Shown in pieces: positions 1 through 12,092 of a DNA stretch of 64,000 nt. This DNA is from Austropuccinia psidii (Eukaryota > Basidiomycota > Pucciniomycetes > Pucciniales > Sphaerophragmiaceae), in contig JALGQZ010000015.1 in assembly GCA_023105745.1 (NCBI GenBank), positions 15,970,499-16,034,498 on the forward strand. Reading direction: 5' to 3'. The number at the start of each line of letters is the position of its first letter. Positions within the stretch are counted from its first letter, which is position 1. The translations under genes and the position numbers were made by a program. Under the pieces are notes generated by a model. It was not told where the DNA came from. It did no database searches and was given only the letters and a program-made list of their open reading frames with translations.

Positions 1-3000
1 CCAGTCAACTTAGAGTTAGAGAAATTCAAGTCTGAACAGTTAAATGAGGCTGAAATAAGCCTTCATCTGACTGATAAGCAAGGAAATGAACTTTCTTCCC
101 TTTTGTATGACCACAGAGGAGCATTTGCTACAGACAAAGAACCCCTGGGAGCAATTATTGGTCATGAAGTTGACATCATTCTTAACATTGAGAGACCTTA
201 TCCACCACTCTTAAGAAGACCTGCTTATCCAGCAAGTCCAAAATCAAGAGAAGCTCTAGAAATTCATATCAAAGAACTTCTAGACCTTGGTGTAATAAGA
301 AAAGTAGGCCACAATGAGGAAGTAGAAATAACTACACCAGTCAGAGTGGCGTGGCATAATGGAAAATCCAGAATGGTTGGGGACTTTAGAGCTCTGAACA
401 CTTACACTGTTCCAGACAGATACCCAATACCAAAAATCCAAATTGCCCTCACTCAAATATCTCAAGCAGTGTATATAACCACTATGGATGCCCTTAAAGG
501 ATTCCATCAAAATGTAGTAACACCAAGAGCAAGAAAATACTTGAGAATTATTGTTCATTGTGGAGTGTATGAATACTTAAGGATGCCCTTTGGTATCAAA
601 AATGCACCTTCACACTTCCAAAGAATGATGAATGAAATCTTCCCTGAAGAACTCTCAGAGGGATGGTTAATCATTTACATTGATGACATTATTATCTGTT
701 CAAAGACTTGGGAGGAGCACATGTACAGATTATCAAGAGTTTTGACAAAAATCCAATCAGTAAACATGAAAATCTCCTTGAAGAAATGTCATTTTGGATT
801 TAAAGAACTTAAGGCACTAGGACATGTTGTATCTGGTTTGTCCCTTGGAATTGATAAAAACAAAGTTGCAGCAGTATTGTTAAAACCCATGCCTCAGAAT
901 AAGAAGGAAATTCAGTCATTCTTAGGTTTTGCAGGATATTACAGGCAACACATTAAAGACTTTGCATCCATAGCAAGACCACTTTATAAGTTGTGTGACA
1001 AAGACACAGTATTTGAGATGACTGTTGACAGAGTCAAAGCTTTTGAGTCTCTAAGAGAAGCATTGACCACTGCTCCACTCTTACTGATGCCAGACTTTAA
1101 ATTGCCTTTCAAACTGTATATTGATGCATCAGGGGATGGACTAGGTGCTGCACTTCACCAAGTTCAGATCATAAATGACAAACCTGTAGAAGGACCAATA
1201 TGTTTCATATCCAGGCAAATCAAACCAACTGAAGCCAGATATGGAGCAAGTCAAATGGAATGTCTATGCCTTGTCTGGGCCTTAGAGAAATTGAACTATT
1301 TCTTAGAGGGATGTGTTTTTGAAGTAATAACAGATTGTACAGCTGTGAAATCACTTTTGAACATGAAAACACCTAACAGACACATGCTCAGATGGCAAAT
1401 AGCCATACAAGAATACAGAGGCAATATGACTATTGTTCATAAGGATGGGAATATTCATAAGAATGCAGATGGACTAAGCAGATGGCCATTACCAAATAAC
1501 ATTGATAATCCTGCTTATGTTCCAGAAGAAGCTTCACCACAAATTCCAATAGAAGGAATAAGTGTTACAGACTTGAACACCACCTTCTTTGAAGAAGTCA
1601 GAAATAGTTACACTCAAGATAAGAATTGTAGCATCTTATGCCAATTACTTAACAAAGACTGTAAAGACAACTCTCTAATACATGCCTTGGATGAAGTATG
1701 GAGAAAATCTTATAATGAAGGGAGATTTCACCTACTGGATGGTATAATTTACCACAGAACCAAGCACACATGTGTCATGACAGTTGTAGACAGGTCATTA
1801 ATCAATCTTGTACTGAAAGAATGCCATGATAGTCCCTTTTCAGGACATCTTTCTGAGGACAGAACAAGAGAGAAAGTAAAGACCTGCATATGGTGGCCAA
1901 TGTGGCAAAAAGATGTTGCAGAATATTGCAAAACCTGTGACAGATGCCAAAAGGCAAATAAATCCACTGGCAAAAGACTTGGAAATATGATGAAAATCCA
2001 AGAACCAAACAGACCTTGGGAAATTGTCCATATGGATTGGGTAACTGGCCTACCACCAGGAGGTGACAGGAGCTATAATGCTTGCCTAGTAATTGTGGAC
2101 AGATTCAGTAAAACTCCAATCTTTTTACCATGTCACAAAGATGATACAGCCATGGATACAGCTCTTCTGATATGGAATAGAGTAGTGTCATGGACTGGGA
2201 TATTTACAAATATCATCAGTGATAGAGATCCCAAATTCACTTCAGCTCTATGGACAAATCTTCACCAATTATTTGGCACAAAACTGTCTTTCTCTACAGC
2301 CTACCACCCACAAACTGATGGTCTGGCTGAAAGAATGATCCAAACCTTAGAGGACATGGTGAGAAGATTTTGTGCATATGGCCTTGAATTCAAAGATTGT
2401 GATGGATTTACCCATGATTGGTGTACTCTGTTACCAGCACTGGAATTAGCATATAAAACATCAATCCATTCCAGTACCAATCAGACTCCTGCTATTCTAG
2501 AAAAAGGATGGAACCCCAAGTTACCCCAAGATTCCTTGAGGAAAGACTTAATTGAAATACATCCCACAGCTGCTAGCTTCAAAGGAATGCTAGACAAAGC
2601 TAGAAAGCATGCAGTGAGATGCATGGAGGACTCTTTTGCATATGCTAAAGACAAATGGGATAAATCTCATGCAACTCCAGATTTCAAAGTGGGGGACCTA
2701 GTTCTTGTATCCACCACTAACTTCAATAACATCAAAGGATGTAAAAAGTTAAAAGACTCCTTTGCAGGACCTTTTGTGATTAAGGCCCTCCATGGAGAAA
2801 ATGCTGTTGAAGTAGAGTTATCTGAAGAACTTAGCAATAAGCACCCTACATTTCCAGTAAGCTTGATAAAGCCATACAAATCTAGTGATGCTGAGAAATT
2901 TCCCTTGAGGAATAAGATTCCCCAAGTTATACCTCCTATTGAGACATCTGGTACTAAGAAAATAACCAAAGTTCTTAAAGAAAGGAAATTAAGAACCAAG

Positions 3001-3135
3001 AAAGTAAGGGAATACCTTGTTAGGTACAGTGACCCAACTTGTGAAGATGAATGGTTAGAAGAGAAAGATATACCAGAAGCCACCAAACTCCTGAGGAGAT
3101 TCAGACACACTAGAAACACCAATATTACAAAGTAA
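1..3135 (+). CDS. Gypsy pol polyprotein (RT-RNase H-integrase-chromodomain), 5' partial
   Basis: The frame is open from base 1 to the TAA at 3133-3135. The polyprotein copies element RNA to DNA and inserts it into the genome. The RT palm is recognised by [11 protein letters not shown] near residue 125 and the catalytic YIDD at about 226-229. RNase H covers about residues 370-497 ([16 protein letters not shown], then [11 protein letters not shown]). An H2C2 zinc finger (CHDS...GHLS...CDRCQKAN) leads the integrase. Its catalytic triad is Asp in HMDW (2034), Asp in ISDRDPKF (2221) and Glu in GLAERM (2329), with DD35E spacing. The C-terminus carries a chromodomain-like block ([10 protein letters not shown]...[12 protein letters not shown]) that in this class reads chromatin for targeting. 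All catalytic residues I can check are present, so it could be functional if the upstream part is intact. Confidence 0.95.
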   Translation, partial: PVNLELEKFKSEQLNEAEISLHLTDKQGNELSSLLYDHRGAFATDKEPLGAIIGHEVDIILNIERPYPPLLRRPAYPASPKSREALEIHIKELLDLGVIRKVGHNEEVEITTPVRVAWHNGKSRMVGDFRALNTYTVPDRYPIPKIQIALTQISQAVYITTMDALKGFHQNVVTPRARKYLRIIVHCGVYEYLRMPFGIKNAPSHFQRMMNEIFPEELSEGWLIIYIDDIIICSKTWEEHMYRLSRVLTKIQSVNMKISLKKCHFGFKELKALGHVVSGLSLGIDKNKVAAVLLKPMPQNKKEIQSFLGFAGYYRQHIKDFASIARPLYKLCDKDTVFEMTVDRVKAFESLREALTTAPLLLMPDFKLPFKLYIDASGDGLGAALHQVQIINDKPVEGPICFISRQIKPTEARYGASQMECLCLVWALEKLNYFLEGCVFEVITDCTAVKSLLNMKTPNRHMLRWQIAIQEYRGNMTIVHKDGNIHKNADGLSRWPLPNNIDNPAYVPEEASPQIPIEGISVTDLNTTFFEEVRNSYTQDKNCSILCQLLNKDCKDNSLIHALDEVWRKSYNEGRFHLLDGIIYHRTKHTCVMTVVDRSLINLVLKECHDSPFSGHLSEDRTREKVKTCIWWPMWQKDVAEYCKTCDRCQKANKSTGKRLGNMMKIQEPNRPWEIVHMDWVTGLPPGGDRSYNACLVIVDRFSKTPIFLPCHKDDTAMDTALLIWNRVVSWTGIFTNIISDRDPKFTSALWTNLHQLFGTKLSFSTAYHPQTDGLAERMIQTLEDMVRRFCAYGLEFKDCDGFTHDWCTLLPALELAYKTSIHSSTNQTPAILEKGWNPKLPQDSLRKDLIEIHPTAASFKGMLDKARKHAVRCMEDSFAYAKDKWDKSHATPDFKVGDLVLVSTTNFNNIKGCKKLKDSFAGPFVIKALHGENAVEVELSEELSNKHPTFPVSLIKPYKSSDAEKFPLRNKIPQVIPPIETSGTKKITKVLKERKLRTKKVREYLVRYSDPTCEDEWLEEKDIPEATKLLRRFRHTRNTNITK

Positions 3136-3146
3136 TATTCTTTTTT

Positions 3147-3158
3147 AGGGGGAGGGAA
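3147..3158 (+). promoter_or_regulatory. Polypurine tract of element A
   Basis: A purine run (AGGGGGAGGGAA) preceded by six T lies immediately before the TGTGAGCC start of the LTR. This is where plus-strand DNA synthesis is primed in LTR retrotransposons. Confidence 0.8.
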
Positions 3159-4994
3159 TGTGAGCCTTAGAGGTAATTTCATATACCCAAAAGACCACAA
3201 ATATAAAAAATAACATATTAATATAAATAAAATAAATTTATTTATATTATTAAAATAAAAATAAAAAATATAAATATAAAATTATATTAAAAATAAAAAA
3301 TTAATTATAATTTAAAAATAAAATTACTTTAAATTTTGTAAATATAAAATTACATTTATACTTGAAAAATTTAAGTAAAAATGAAATTTTAACAAAATTG
3401 TGAAAAAATAAATAAATTTGGAAAAAAGTTAAATAAAATTTATTATAACTTTTTATCCAATAAATAAACATATAAATTTTATTTCACCATTGGATTCCTC
3501 ATAAAAAATCAGGTGGGGTCACCTCTGAGTGAAATTTTTGTAACTCAACTCTAAATAAGCTTAAATTAAGTTTTTAGTATTTTCAATACAAAAGTTGAAA
3601 ATCCTCAAAACCTTAATTTAATTCACACCACATGTGGTGTTAACCATCAATTTTTGTGTTAAAATTGAGGTGTTGTGTTTAGTTTAGAAGTTATGAGGAA
3701 TTAAAGTATTTTCAATTGAATTCAATTGAAATGTCAAAATGTGCGCGTGTATTACATAAGTGAACTTTGATTTACATATGAGGTGTCAATTATTACTGTA
3801 TTGTACTGTACAATTGAATTGAATTACATGTGTAAATTATAAGTATAATACATGATGAGGAATTAAAGGAAAAATAAATTGGAAAGATTAAATTTGGGGG
3901 GGGGAAAGGAACTCCAGCTCTAAGGGGGAGCTAGACCCCCAAAATCCTTGCTGACAGGCGTGGGATGTCAAAATTCACGCAAAAGTTCATCACTTTTGGC
4001 CTGGAATTGAGTTACAGGGTCTGTGGACTCAATTGATGATGAGGTTTTGATACCAACTGGGGTAGTTTTAGCTGTTGCCAAGAAGGTAAAACTAACCTTA
4101 AGATAAAACAATCATAATAAAAACAGTTTTAACTGGTTTCTACGCCTCTGACACACATTCTGACGTGTTTTGAAGGCTCTAGGCCTGGTATTGCTATAGT
4201 AATGGCTGATTTAAGGGTCTAAAATGGCTAAAAATGGCTAAAAATGGCTTAAACCAGCCCTTTTTGGTCTAAACCAGGGTTCAATGATGCCATAATTGGC
4301 TTTTCTGTTGTCAGACTGTTTTTCACGACTGACAAGAGTAAATTTTACTTTTGGAGTAAGAGAATTGATGGCTATAAAAGAATGTCTTCTTTGCCCCACT
4401 TTTCTCTTCATGTTAGAATCTTTTCCTTTTATTAATTAGTTTAAAACTGTTAAACCAATCAATCAAAGATTCCAACCACCACTTTTAAATCATTTTAATC
4501 CTTTTAACCACGTGAAAAAATCATTATAATCATTGTTTGTAACTCTTATAATCATTTTTACCCCTGAACCACCCCAAAAGTGAATTAAAGCATCTTTCAT
4601 CACTGTTAACTTTGTCACTTTGTTTCCAAATTCACTCTGGTCACTTTTGGGCGTGTTTTCTCTTTAATATTCTTTTTAAAGACTTTGTTCTTTAATTAAT
4701 TGCTTGCAGTTCTTTGCTCAATTAATTCCAATTGAAATTGCTCTTGAAGAAATTTCTTTTGTAGCCTTAAAATATCTCTTGTAGAGTATTTTTTGGATAA
4801 ATCTTTATTGTTGGTAAAACAATAAATTTTTATATTATTGTTTTATACTAATAAAGTTATAAACAATAAAATTGGCGTGTTTTCTCTTAAAAATAATATT
4901 TCATACTATTTTTAACTGAATTTTACCTTATACAAATTTTGAGGACAGGAAAAGTACTTGATTTTTAATCAAAGTTTCATATCCACACCTTACA
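3159..4994 (+). repeat. 3' LTR of Gypsy A (family 1)
   Basis: The LTR starts TGTGAGCC after the polypurine tract and ends CCTTACA, about 1.84 kb long. It shares ends and stretches with the LTRs at 6410, 12093, 17245 and 23644 (minus strand), and its core (about 3960-4330) matches in reverse the fragment at 56854-57376. A TATAAAAG at 4373-4380 is the likely core promoter. It holds no gene. Confidence 0.9.
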
Positions 4995-6275
4995 TAATGA
5001 TAGTGTTGCATCTGGCATCTCTCAGAAGACAGAACACTAGAGATGGTAAAAACCTACTCTTGGTGGCCAAATTGGAAGAAATATGTTGCAGAATACTGCC
5101 AAACCTGTGACAGATGCCAAAAATCAAACAGAGCCACAGGTAAGAAATTTGGAATGATTATCCAAATCCAAGAGCCAAAATCCCCTTGGGAAATAGTTCA
5201 TATGGATTGGGTAACAGCACTACCGCCAGGAGGAGACAGAAGTTACAATGCATGCCTAGTATTAGTTGACAGATACAGCAAAACCCCAATGTTTTTACAA
5301 TTTCACAAGGATGATACAGCTATGAATACAGCCATGATGATATGGAATAAAGTTTTTAGCCACCCAGGCATATTCCAAAACATCATAAGTGATAGAGACC
5401 CAAAATTCACTTCAGCATTGTGGACAAACCTCCATAACCTGTTTGGAACAAAACTATCATGCTCAACAGCTTACAACCCTCAAACTGATGCTCTAGCAGA
5501 AAGAATGATACAGAAATTAGAAGACATGATCAGAAGATTCTGTGCTTATGAACTAGAATTCAAGGATTCTGATGGTTTTACCCATGATTGGTGTACCAGC
5601 TCTTGAACTGGAATATAAAACATCAATCCATTCTTCAACTGGCACGACACCTGCAATGCTAGAAAAAGGCTGGAATCCAAGACTCCCTTATGATCCCCTC
5701 AAAAAGGACTTAGTGGATATACACCCAACAGCAAGTAGCTTCAAGTTAATGCTTGACAAAGCAAGGTACCATGCAAACAGATTTATGGAGCATTTTTTCA
5801 AGTATGCAAAAGAAAGATGGGATAAAAGTCATAAACCACCTGACTTCAAAATAGGAGACTTGGTCCTAGTGTCAACTCTAAATTTCAATAATATAAAAGG
5901 CAAAAATAAATTGAAAGGTTCCTTTGCAGGACCATTTATGATAAAAGCACTACATGGACCTAATGCTGTGCAATTATAGCTCACAGGTGAACTAATGAAC
6001 AAACACCCAACTTTCCCTGTAAGTCTGATAAAGCTTTACAGCTCAAGTGACAAGGAATTATTTCAACTAAGAAATAAACCCCCACTTGGAATACCCCCTT
6101 TAGAAGAAGGAAAAGAAAAGAAAATTGTAAAAGTCCTTAAAGAAAGAAGGACAAGAAACAAAAAAGAAAGATAATACCTTGTAAGATATAGAAATCCAAC
6201 TCAAGAAGATGAATGACCACTTGAGAAGGATATAACAAATTCTGATAAACTATCAAGAGTGTTCAGAAATAGATG
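4995..6275 (+). pseudogene. Gypsy element B, decayed pol 3' part (integrase-chromodomain)
   Basis: This is the part of element B downstream of the A insertion. It aligns with the A integrase from the zinc-finger region (HLSEDRT equivalent) to the chromodomain. An open stretch at 5043-5606 keeps CDRCQKSN, HMDW and ISDRDPKF and the Glu of LAERM. A deletion of a few bases near 5600 shifts the frame to 5572-5979. Further stops include TAG at 5977, a TAA before the YLVRY motif and a TGA in place of the conserved Trp of DEW. It cannot make a working integrase. The 5' part of B must lie upstream of A, outside the window. Confidence 0.9.
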
Positions 6276-6409
6276 AAAACCTAAGAAATAGAAAAATCAA
6301 ACATTATTGAGCTTCAAGACTACCAAAATCTATTGAAGAGGTAGGACATTGGATGATACCCTAATGAACTATACCAGATTGTGGTACAATCTTTTTTGGT
6401 GGTTAGAAA

Positions 6410-8391
6410 TGTGAGCCTTTGAGATATGACCACATATCCAAAAAGGTCACAACAAAACTTTTGTAATAATTATACTTATAATAATTATCTCAAGGACTAG
6501 TAAAAATACCATAAATAAGTACAAAATCTGAATTAACTCAGAATATAATGAGTAAAGATGTGAAATAAATTACAAAATTAGATTCCTAATGGTAATAAAA
6601 ACGTGTGTAATTTTTATGGCATATCTGAAAAGTCAATAATTACTGAAGAATAAGTAATAATACCTTAAAAAAGGTATGAAACCTTATTTGACTCAGAAAC
6701 CAATGAAACAACATGTGAAATAAATTGAACAATTGGATTCTCCCTAAAATACCACACATAAAACAACTATAAAGCTATCCTCTAAGGTCAATATTTAAGG
6801 AATTAAGCTGAATATATGGACTTTTTTGGTCAATGCATATATTCATGGTTTTTAGCTAATATCTCTTGAAATATACAAGACAGAGAGATAAACCAAAAAT
6901 AAATTCACCACATAATTACTGTAAGAACACAGATGAGAACTTTATTTTTCAAGCTATAAACAAGGTTAAAACTTGTAATGGATTATTGATTAAAATCAAT
7001 GGAGCTGTTGTCCTTGTTGTGAAGGTGGTCCAAAATTAAAAAAATAGACAGTCAGACTCTACTAGCTCATACGTGAATAATGATGTAATTCATATTCTAA
7101 TATTCAAGGTATAACCCCTTGAAATCATTGTTTGAAGTTTAAAATAATAAGTTTCAATAGAAAAGATGAGTTACAAGAAAAATCATCAAAAATAGATTTT
7201 TGATGATGTAATGAAATTCCCTTGGAAGTTTAATAGGGACATGCTAAGATATCAAAATTCACTCTCAGAATAGCTATAGCGTGTATAATGTAAAGGTTAT
7301 TAATGATCAAAGTTTAAGCTTAAATTTGATCATTTATGATCACTCACTGTAATCTTATTTTAAGTTTAAAAGCTATATAAGTGATGAAACTGGTGAATAA
7401 TATTAGGTTATGATTAATACTCATAAAATCCACAAAGCTTAGGCTTCTTCCAAGCCTATGATGTCATCAAATTTAGAGTTATAGTCATAACTCTAAATAA
7501 TGGTGTAATAATGAGATAAGATGGTTTGATCATGATGTAATCATCACTCAACCTTAAAATACTAATCATTTCTAGTAGATACCATCAGTAAAAAACTACT
7601 AGAAGCCTACTGGACTCTAGAAGGGAGGTATTTACTATAAATAGAGCTTTTTTCACTCTATTTTCCCCTCAGATGCATCAAAACATTAAAACAATTAAAT
7701 CAAAAGGTAAAATCTTTATTCTTGATATATAAGTCTTTTATATTATCAAAAACCAAAGATAATATTTATTTTAATCATCCCTTTTTACATTATTACTTCA
7801 ATTGTTCTGCTGTTTTGATATAATTTTCTTAAAATCTCATTTGCACGTAAAAATCAAGAAAATTTGTAATCTCTCTTATTTTTATTTCTAAATACAATTT
7901 AAATAAGTTTTCTTTACATTATTTGGCATAAATTCATCCAAAATTATTATATTAAGCATCAAAAGTAGGTTATTTTCTCTTATTATAATAATTTCTCTCT
8001 ATTATTACTATTAATAAGTCTACAATTAATATAAATAGTATTTATATTAATATATAACTTAAAGATTGGTGATATTATTGTTATCAATTGTTTTTTATTA
8101 ATAAAAACCAATTTTTTATGCCTTTATTATTTGTTGGTAACAATAATATAGTGCTTTTGAATATATTAATTATCTTATATTAATATATTTATTTATTACA
8201 TTATTTTTTTATAAGATAAATTATATTATTATATTCATTTAATAATATAATTATTTTTACACCATAATTATAATAATTCTTTATTATTATAATTATTTTT
8301 CATCTTATTTATTTTACTCATAAGGACATTCATAGTACAATAAGTAAAATATTAGTAATTTTTACTTATTGTTTCATAGTCAAACCTTACA
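6410..8391 (+). repeat. 3' LTR of Gypsy B (family 1)
   Basis: Begins TGTGAGCCTTTGAGATATGACC and ends CAAACCTTACA, about 1.98 kb. It is closest to the solo LTR at 12093-13907: both share CATATCCAAAAA after the start and the same last ~60 bases. A TATAAATA at 7636-7643 is a probable core promoter. It abuts a primer-binding-site remnant of element H, which marks the insertion point of B. Confidence 0.88.
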
Positions 8392-8406
8392 GCCAGGCCC
8401 CCAAAA
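8392..8406 (-). promoter_or_regulatory. Primer-binding site of Gypsy H
   Basis: Read on the minus strand, three spacer bases follow the LTR and then TGGGGGCCTGGC. This equals the site after the 5' LTR of element G (58881-58893). It would pair with a tRNA 3' end terminating in CCA. It is all that remains here of the internal region of H, because element B inserted directly beside it. Confidence 0.75.
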
Positions 8407-9837
8407 TGTCAGGCTGAGTCTGATAAAAGGTGTATAATAGTATTTAAAGCTTTAACTATGACTATGACACAGTGAAATTAGCTTAAAAATATTTGATTTG
8501 TAATAATAAATTATTAAATTAAGATATGAAGGGCTTTACTTTAATATTATAGTGGTGGTGAGCCTTGCTGAAAGCCCTGGGTGCACCCTTACCAGTTGGA
8601 TTACTATAATAGGAGCTACAATACCTAAGCTTAAAGTATAACCTGTTTTTTTTCCAAGAGAATAACTGTTTTTGACAGTTGTACTACAAAGGAATTAAAG
8701 AGCAGGATGAGGATTCCTTTTCTGGCAGTGAAAAGGCCTCCTTTTATCCTGAAATGGAGTGGAAAGGCTGCTAGACCTTTTCACGTAGAGGAAGTGAAGA
8801 TCTTTCACTCTCAAGGACAGGCTTGTGGTTTTAAAAAGGCCTGTATAGCCTGTATTGGGCTCAGATGTGGTTTTGAAACCACATCTGGGGAGTTTTCACC
8901 AATACAGGGTGAAAAATTTCATCTGGCGACCACACAGCCTGATTCTGACGTGTATGACATGTAGAATGCTGTGCAGAACCAGTATGGGACTCAGTATTGA
9001 ATGAGCTATGAGGTATTGAAGTAAAAACAAGCCTCTTCATCTGTTTGACACCTCATAATCATGGTTATGGGATATTATCCCATGGTAAGGCTGTATTGGC
9101 CAAACTGTGGGATTTTGACCTTAAAACAGCCATAAACCTTCCAGTTTTTGAGATATCAACCTCAAAATTAGTTCAGCGTAGCCCTGTATGTGTTATACAT
9201 AATGGTACCCCATTTGATATGGTTTTCATTAAATATGGCAAAGTTATGCTATGTACAAGAGTTTTGTACATATGCATGTTTCAGGCAAAAAGCTGTATTG
9301 GGCTTGTTTGCCTTATAACATTTCTTATAGATGAGATATGGGGAAATGAATGGCACCATCAGATAGCCCTGATTGTTCTCTTTCCAAAAGGACGCCACTT
9401 TAGGTATCTCACACTAAAACTGTAGAAGTCAGATGAGAGGTGAATATTTTATTCACCCTCATTTGGCCTGAGTTTGGCCATGACTTCTGTAATAACACTG
9501 CTAGCTCAGTTTGGCTGGTACCATTGGATAGCCCTGACTTGGAGCTTCATTGTTAATACCCATTTGATGGGGTTAAGCCTCTTACTCTATATTTCAGATG
9601 AGAGGTGAAAATTAACATTTATGCTCAGAAACAACTTTGAGCAGGAATAACTTTGTTATTCTTTGTCCTATGGTGATGGGCCTTGTATATTTGGAGAGTG
9701 GTGAGTTTCCCCTTTCCTTCTATACCTTCTGAGCTGATTTGGCTCAGCTCCATGTTTTGGTGGTATCTTGGTTATACCATTGATTTATGGTATTTGGCTG
9801 TCATGCTTGTTCTCTGGTTTTGGGTCACAGGCTGATA
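8407..9837 (-). repeat. 5' LTR of Gypsy H (family 2, minus strand)
   Basis: It is the reverse complement of a TGTCAGCC...CCTGACA LTR, about 1.43 kb; the outer end is slightly mutated (GGCTGATA at 9830-9837). It holds a 24-base near-perfect palindrome at 8863-8886 (arms AGATGTGGTTT), which recurs at the same place in other family members. Two short open frames here (8707-8964 and 9045-9425) are LTR sequence, not genes. Confidence 0.88.
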
Positions 9838-10622
9838 TATTCTCTCAAAATTCCTGAATGTTGTTTTATTATAAGAAGTTGTTTTATTTCTCTATAATAT
9901 TTCTTTTTGCATGTTTTGAACCTGTAAGAATTAGTTAATACTGTAGCTCTTGTTGTTTTACTTATTGTATCAAATAAATATTTTTTATCTAGTATTAGGA
10001 TTTTGTCTTACAATTTATTTTTAAGATTTTGCTTAATACTTTGTGGAATTCTGATAAAAACTCATTTAAATGTTCTTGTAAAGTAATAATTTGTTTGTTC
10101 TCTTACAAAAAGTACCACAGTTAATTATGACATCAAAGCTAACTAATTTAATCGACTCCTCACTTAATGAGATAGCTTTTTTAACTGAAAATGCTTCTGT
10201 TTTTAGCTATATAAAGAGGCCTTTTGCGCCATTATTTTGTTTCCTTTTCTTTGGGTAACTCTCTTTTATGCTACTTTAGTCCATTATTTTGTTATTTTCA
10301 TCTTTGTTATCCCTGGTAAACACCACCATAAGAATCTCTCACCACTTGAAGAGGTGTAGTCAGGTAATACCATCTCTTCCCAGTAAAGTATTATTTTAAA
10401 GATTATTATAGTTTATTTCTTAGATTACCATTCTAGATTTCCTTACTCAACCATTCACTTAAATTAGTCATAGATTAAACATGCTGTCCACTGTTGGTTA
10501 TATCTTAATTTGTTTCCACTAAGCTATATTATTCTTTTAGAAAAGTCTCATTTCATCAAGCAGCCTTTATTTTAGCTTATAACATATTTACAGTATCAAA
10601 TCTCTATTGAACTATCCATACA
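9838..10622. other. AT-rich stretch, no gene; possible Copia D 5' LTR and leader
   Basis: No credible coding frame. The position between LTR H and the Gag start of Copia D suggests it holds the 5' LTR and leader of D, but I found no second copy to define the ends. Confidence 0.4.
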
Positions 10623-12092
10623 ATGGAAAAAACACCCTTGAAAATTTTCAGATAAAAATACTCATCTCAAGGATGATAGCAATATTCCTATAATTAAAGG
10701 GACAAACTATAGTGAATGGTACCAGAGTACCCAAATCTATCTTAAATCAAAAGATGTTCTATCCTTCTCTCTAAATAGCATACCTCCTGAAGGTACACCT
10801 TCCATTTTAAACAAATGGAAAAATTCCATCTGTGATTCTGACAGCTTTATCTCCAGTAAAATAGACCCTTCTTGATTTTCAAAAGTTGTTTATGATGAGA
10901 CAATGGAGGAGGCTCATCTTCTTTTGGAAAAGATTAATGAGAAGTATGCCTCAAAAACAGAAATAAATCATGGGCATGTGGTCATGAACTGGGTATTGTT
11001 AGCCTACAAAGGAAACCTGGAATAATTCATTAAAAATCTTTGAGAATAACTTGTTGACATTGGTGTGGTCAACATCAAGATGCCTCCTGATTTTTTATTG
11101 TACATTATTCTTGGAAAATTATGTGATCATACTAGCATGTGCCCTCTAGCTGATAGTTTGGCTCTGAGTACAGAAGCAACCAAGAATCCTTCAAGCACTC
11201 TGAATCAACTACAAAATTAGTCTAGACACTTTGAATCCAAACAGAAATTGTCTAAAGAAAACAGGTGAGTACAGAATTAGTATCTAGCAGTTCTACTCAT
11301 CCTAGTTGCTTAGTTTACTACTGTGCCAACGGAGTGGATAATAAACTGAACACCTCTTCTAAACCAAATTGATTATATGTAAAATTTCTACACTCAAACC
11401 CAAAAGAACAATAATGAATGAGATGATTGATCAAATTCTTCACCATCAACTGATATTTCAACTGCCTATTATCTTATTACTTGCTCCTCAAAATAACTGT
11501 GTGAAATTTTTATAGAAATTTCTGCAACTCATAAAATTTTCCACAATAAATCCCTTTTTACCACTCTTGAACTGTGTTATCCCTTTTAAATATCATCAGG
11601 AAATCCTACAAGTATCCTTTATTCCAAATATTAATTGGTTATTTTCGGCATAACAGGCTTGGAAATACATCTCACCAGGAAGTCAAATCAATTGGTTTAC
11701 CTACTTTCTCCAACATGTTTGAAATATGAATTATGGGTAAATAAAGGCCTTTATCTTTCTTCACCAGTTTTGAAAAGGTCAATAAACCTCTTGAATGTGT
11801 ACAAATAGGCTTATTTGGGCCTATCGCTCCAGAAGCAAATAGTGTATTTTGATATTTCATGGCCATAGTCAATAAATTTATATCCCTCAAGCTAATCAGA
11901 TTATTAAAATAAAACTATTATCCCTTCAAGGAATTTTTGGAATGGAAAACTTATGCAGAAAATTTTCATACCCTTAAGATGAAACATCTGGTGAACAATA
12001 AAGGTGGTGAATTTGAGAACAAAATCATTGCAATGATAGCTGCCTATTGTGGCTTTGTTCACCTGTTTTCACACACTTCCACTCCAAAGAAT
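10623..12092 (+). pseudogene. Copia element D, decayed gag-protease-integrase N-terminal part
   Basis: Stepping between frames gives recognisable Copia blocks. A Gag N-terminal region (IPIIKGTNYSEW, then EKINEKYASKTE) matches the Gag of Copia-1. A degraded knuckle (YCANGVDN) follows. The protease motif has lost its catalytic Asp (EISATHK where Copia-1 has DCGATHH). The integrase start includes LFGPIAPE and NNKGGEFENK. Stops and frameshifts are frequent. The block ends where the solo LTR C interrupts the integrase just before HNGFAE. Confidence 0.85.

Larger units (their letters stand above)
1..4994 (+). mobile_element. Gypsy/Ty3 element A, 5' end outside window
   Basis: The window opens inside this LTR retrotransposon. 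It shows an uninterrupted pol frame, a polypurine tract and a full 3' LTR ending in CCTTACA at 4994. The bases after 4994 resume the pol reading of a related element (B), so A inserted into B; the other flank lies off the window. The domain order RT, RNase H, integrase, chromodomain is that of chromoviruses within Metaviridae. The lack of any stop over more than 1040 codons suggests a young copy. Gag and protease cannot be seen. Confidence 0.93.

Noticed and set aside
2667..3200. 177-codon minus-strand frame
   Set aside because: Antisense shadow of the intact Gypsy A chromodomain region; no motif.
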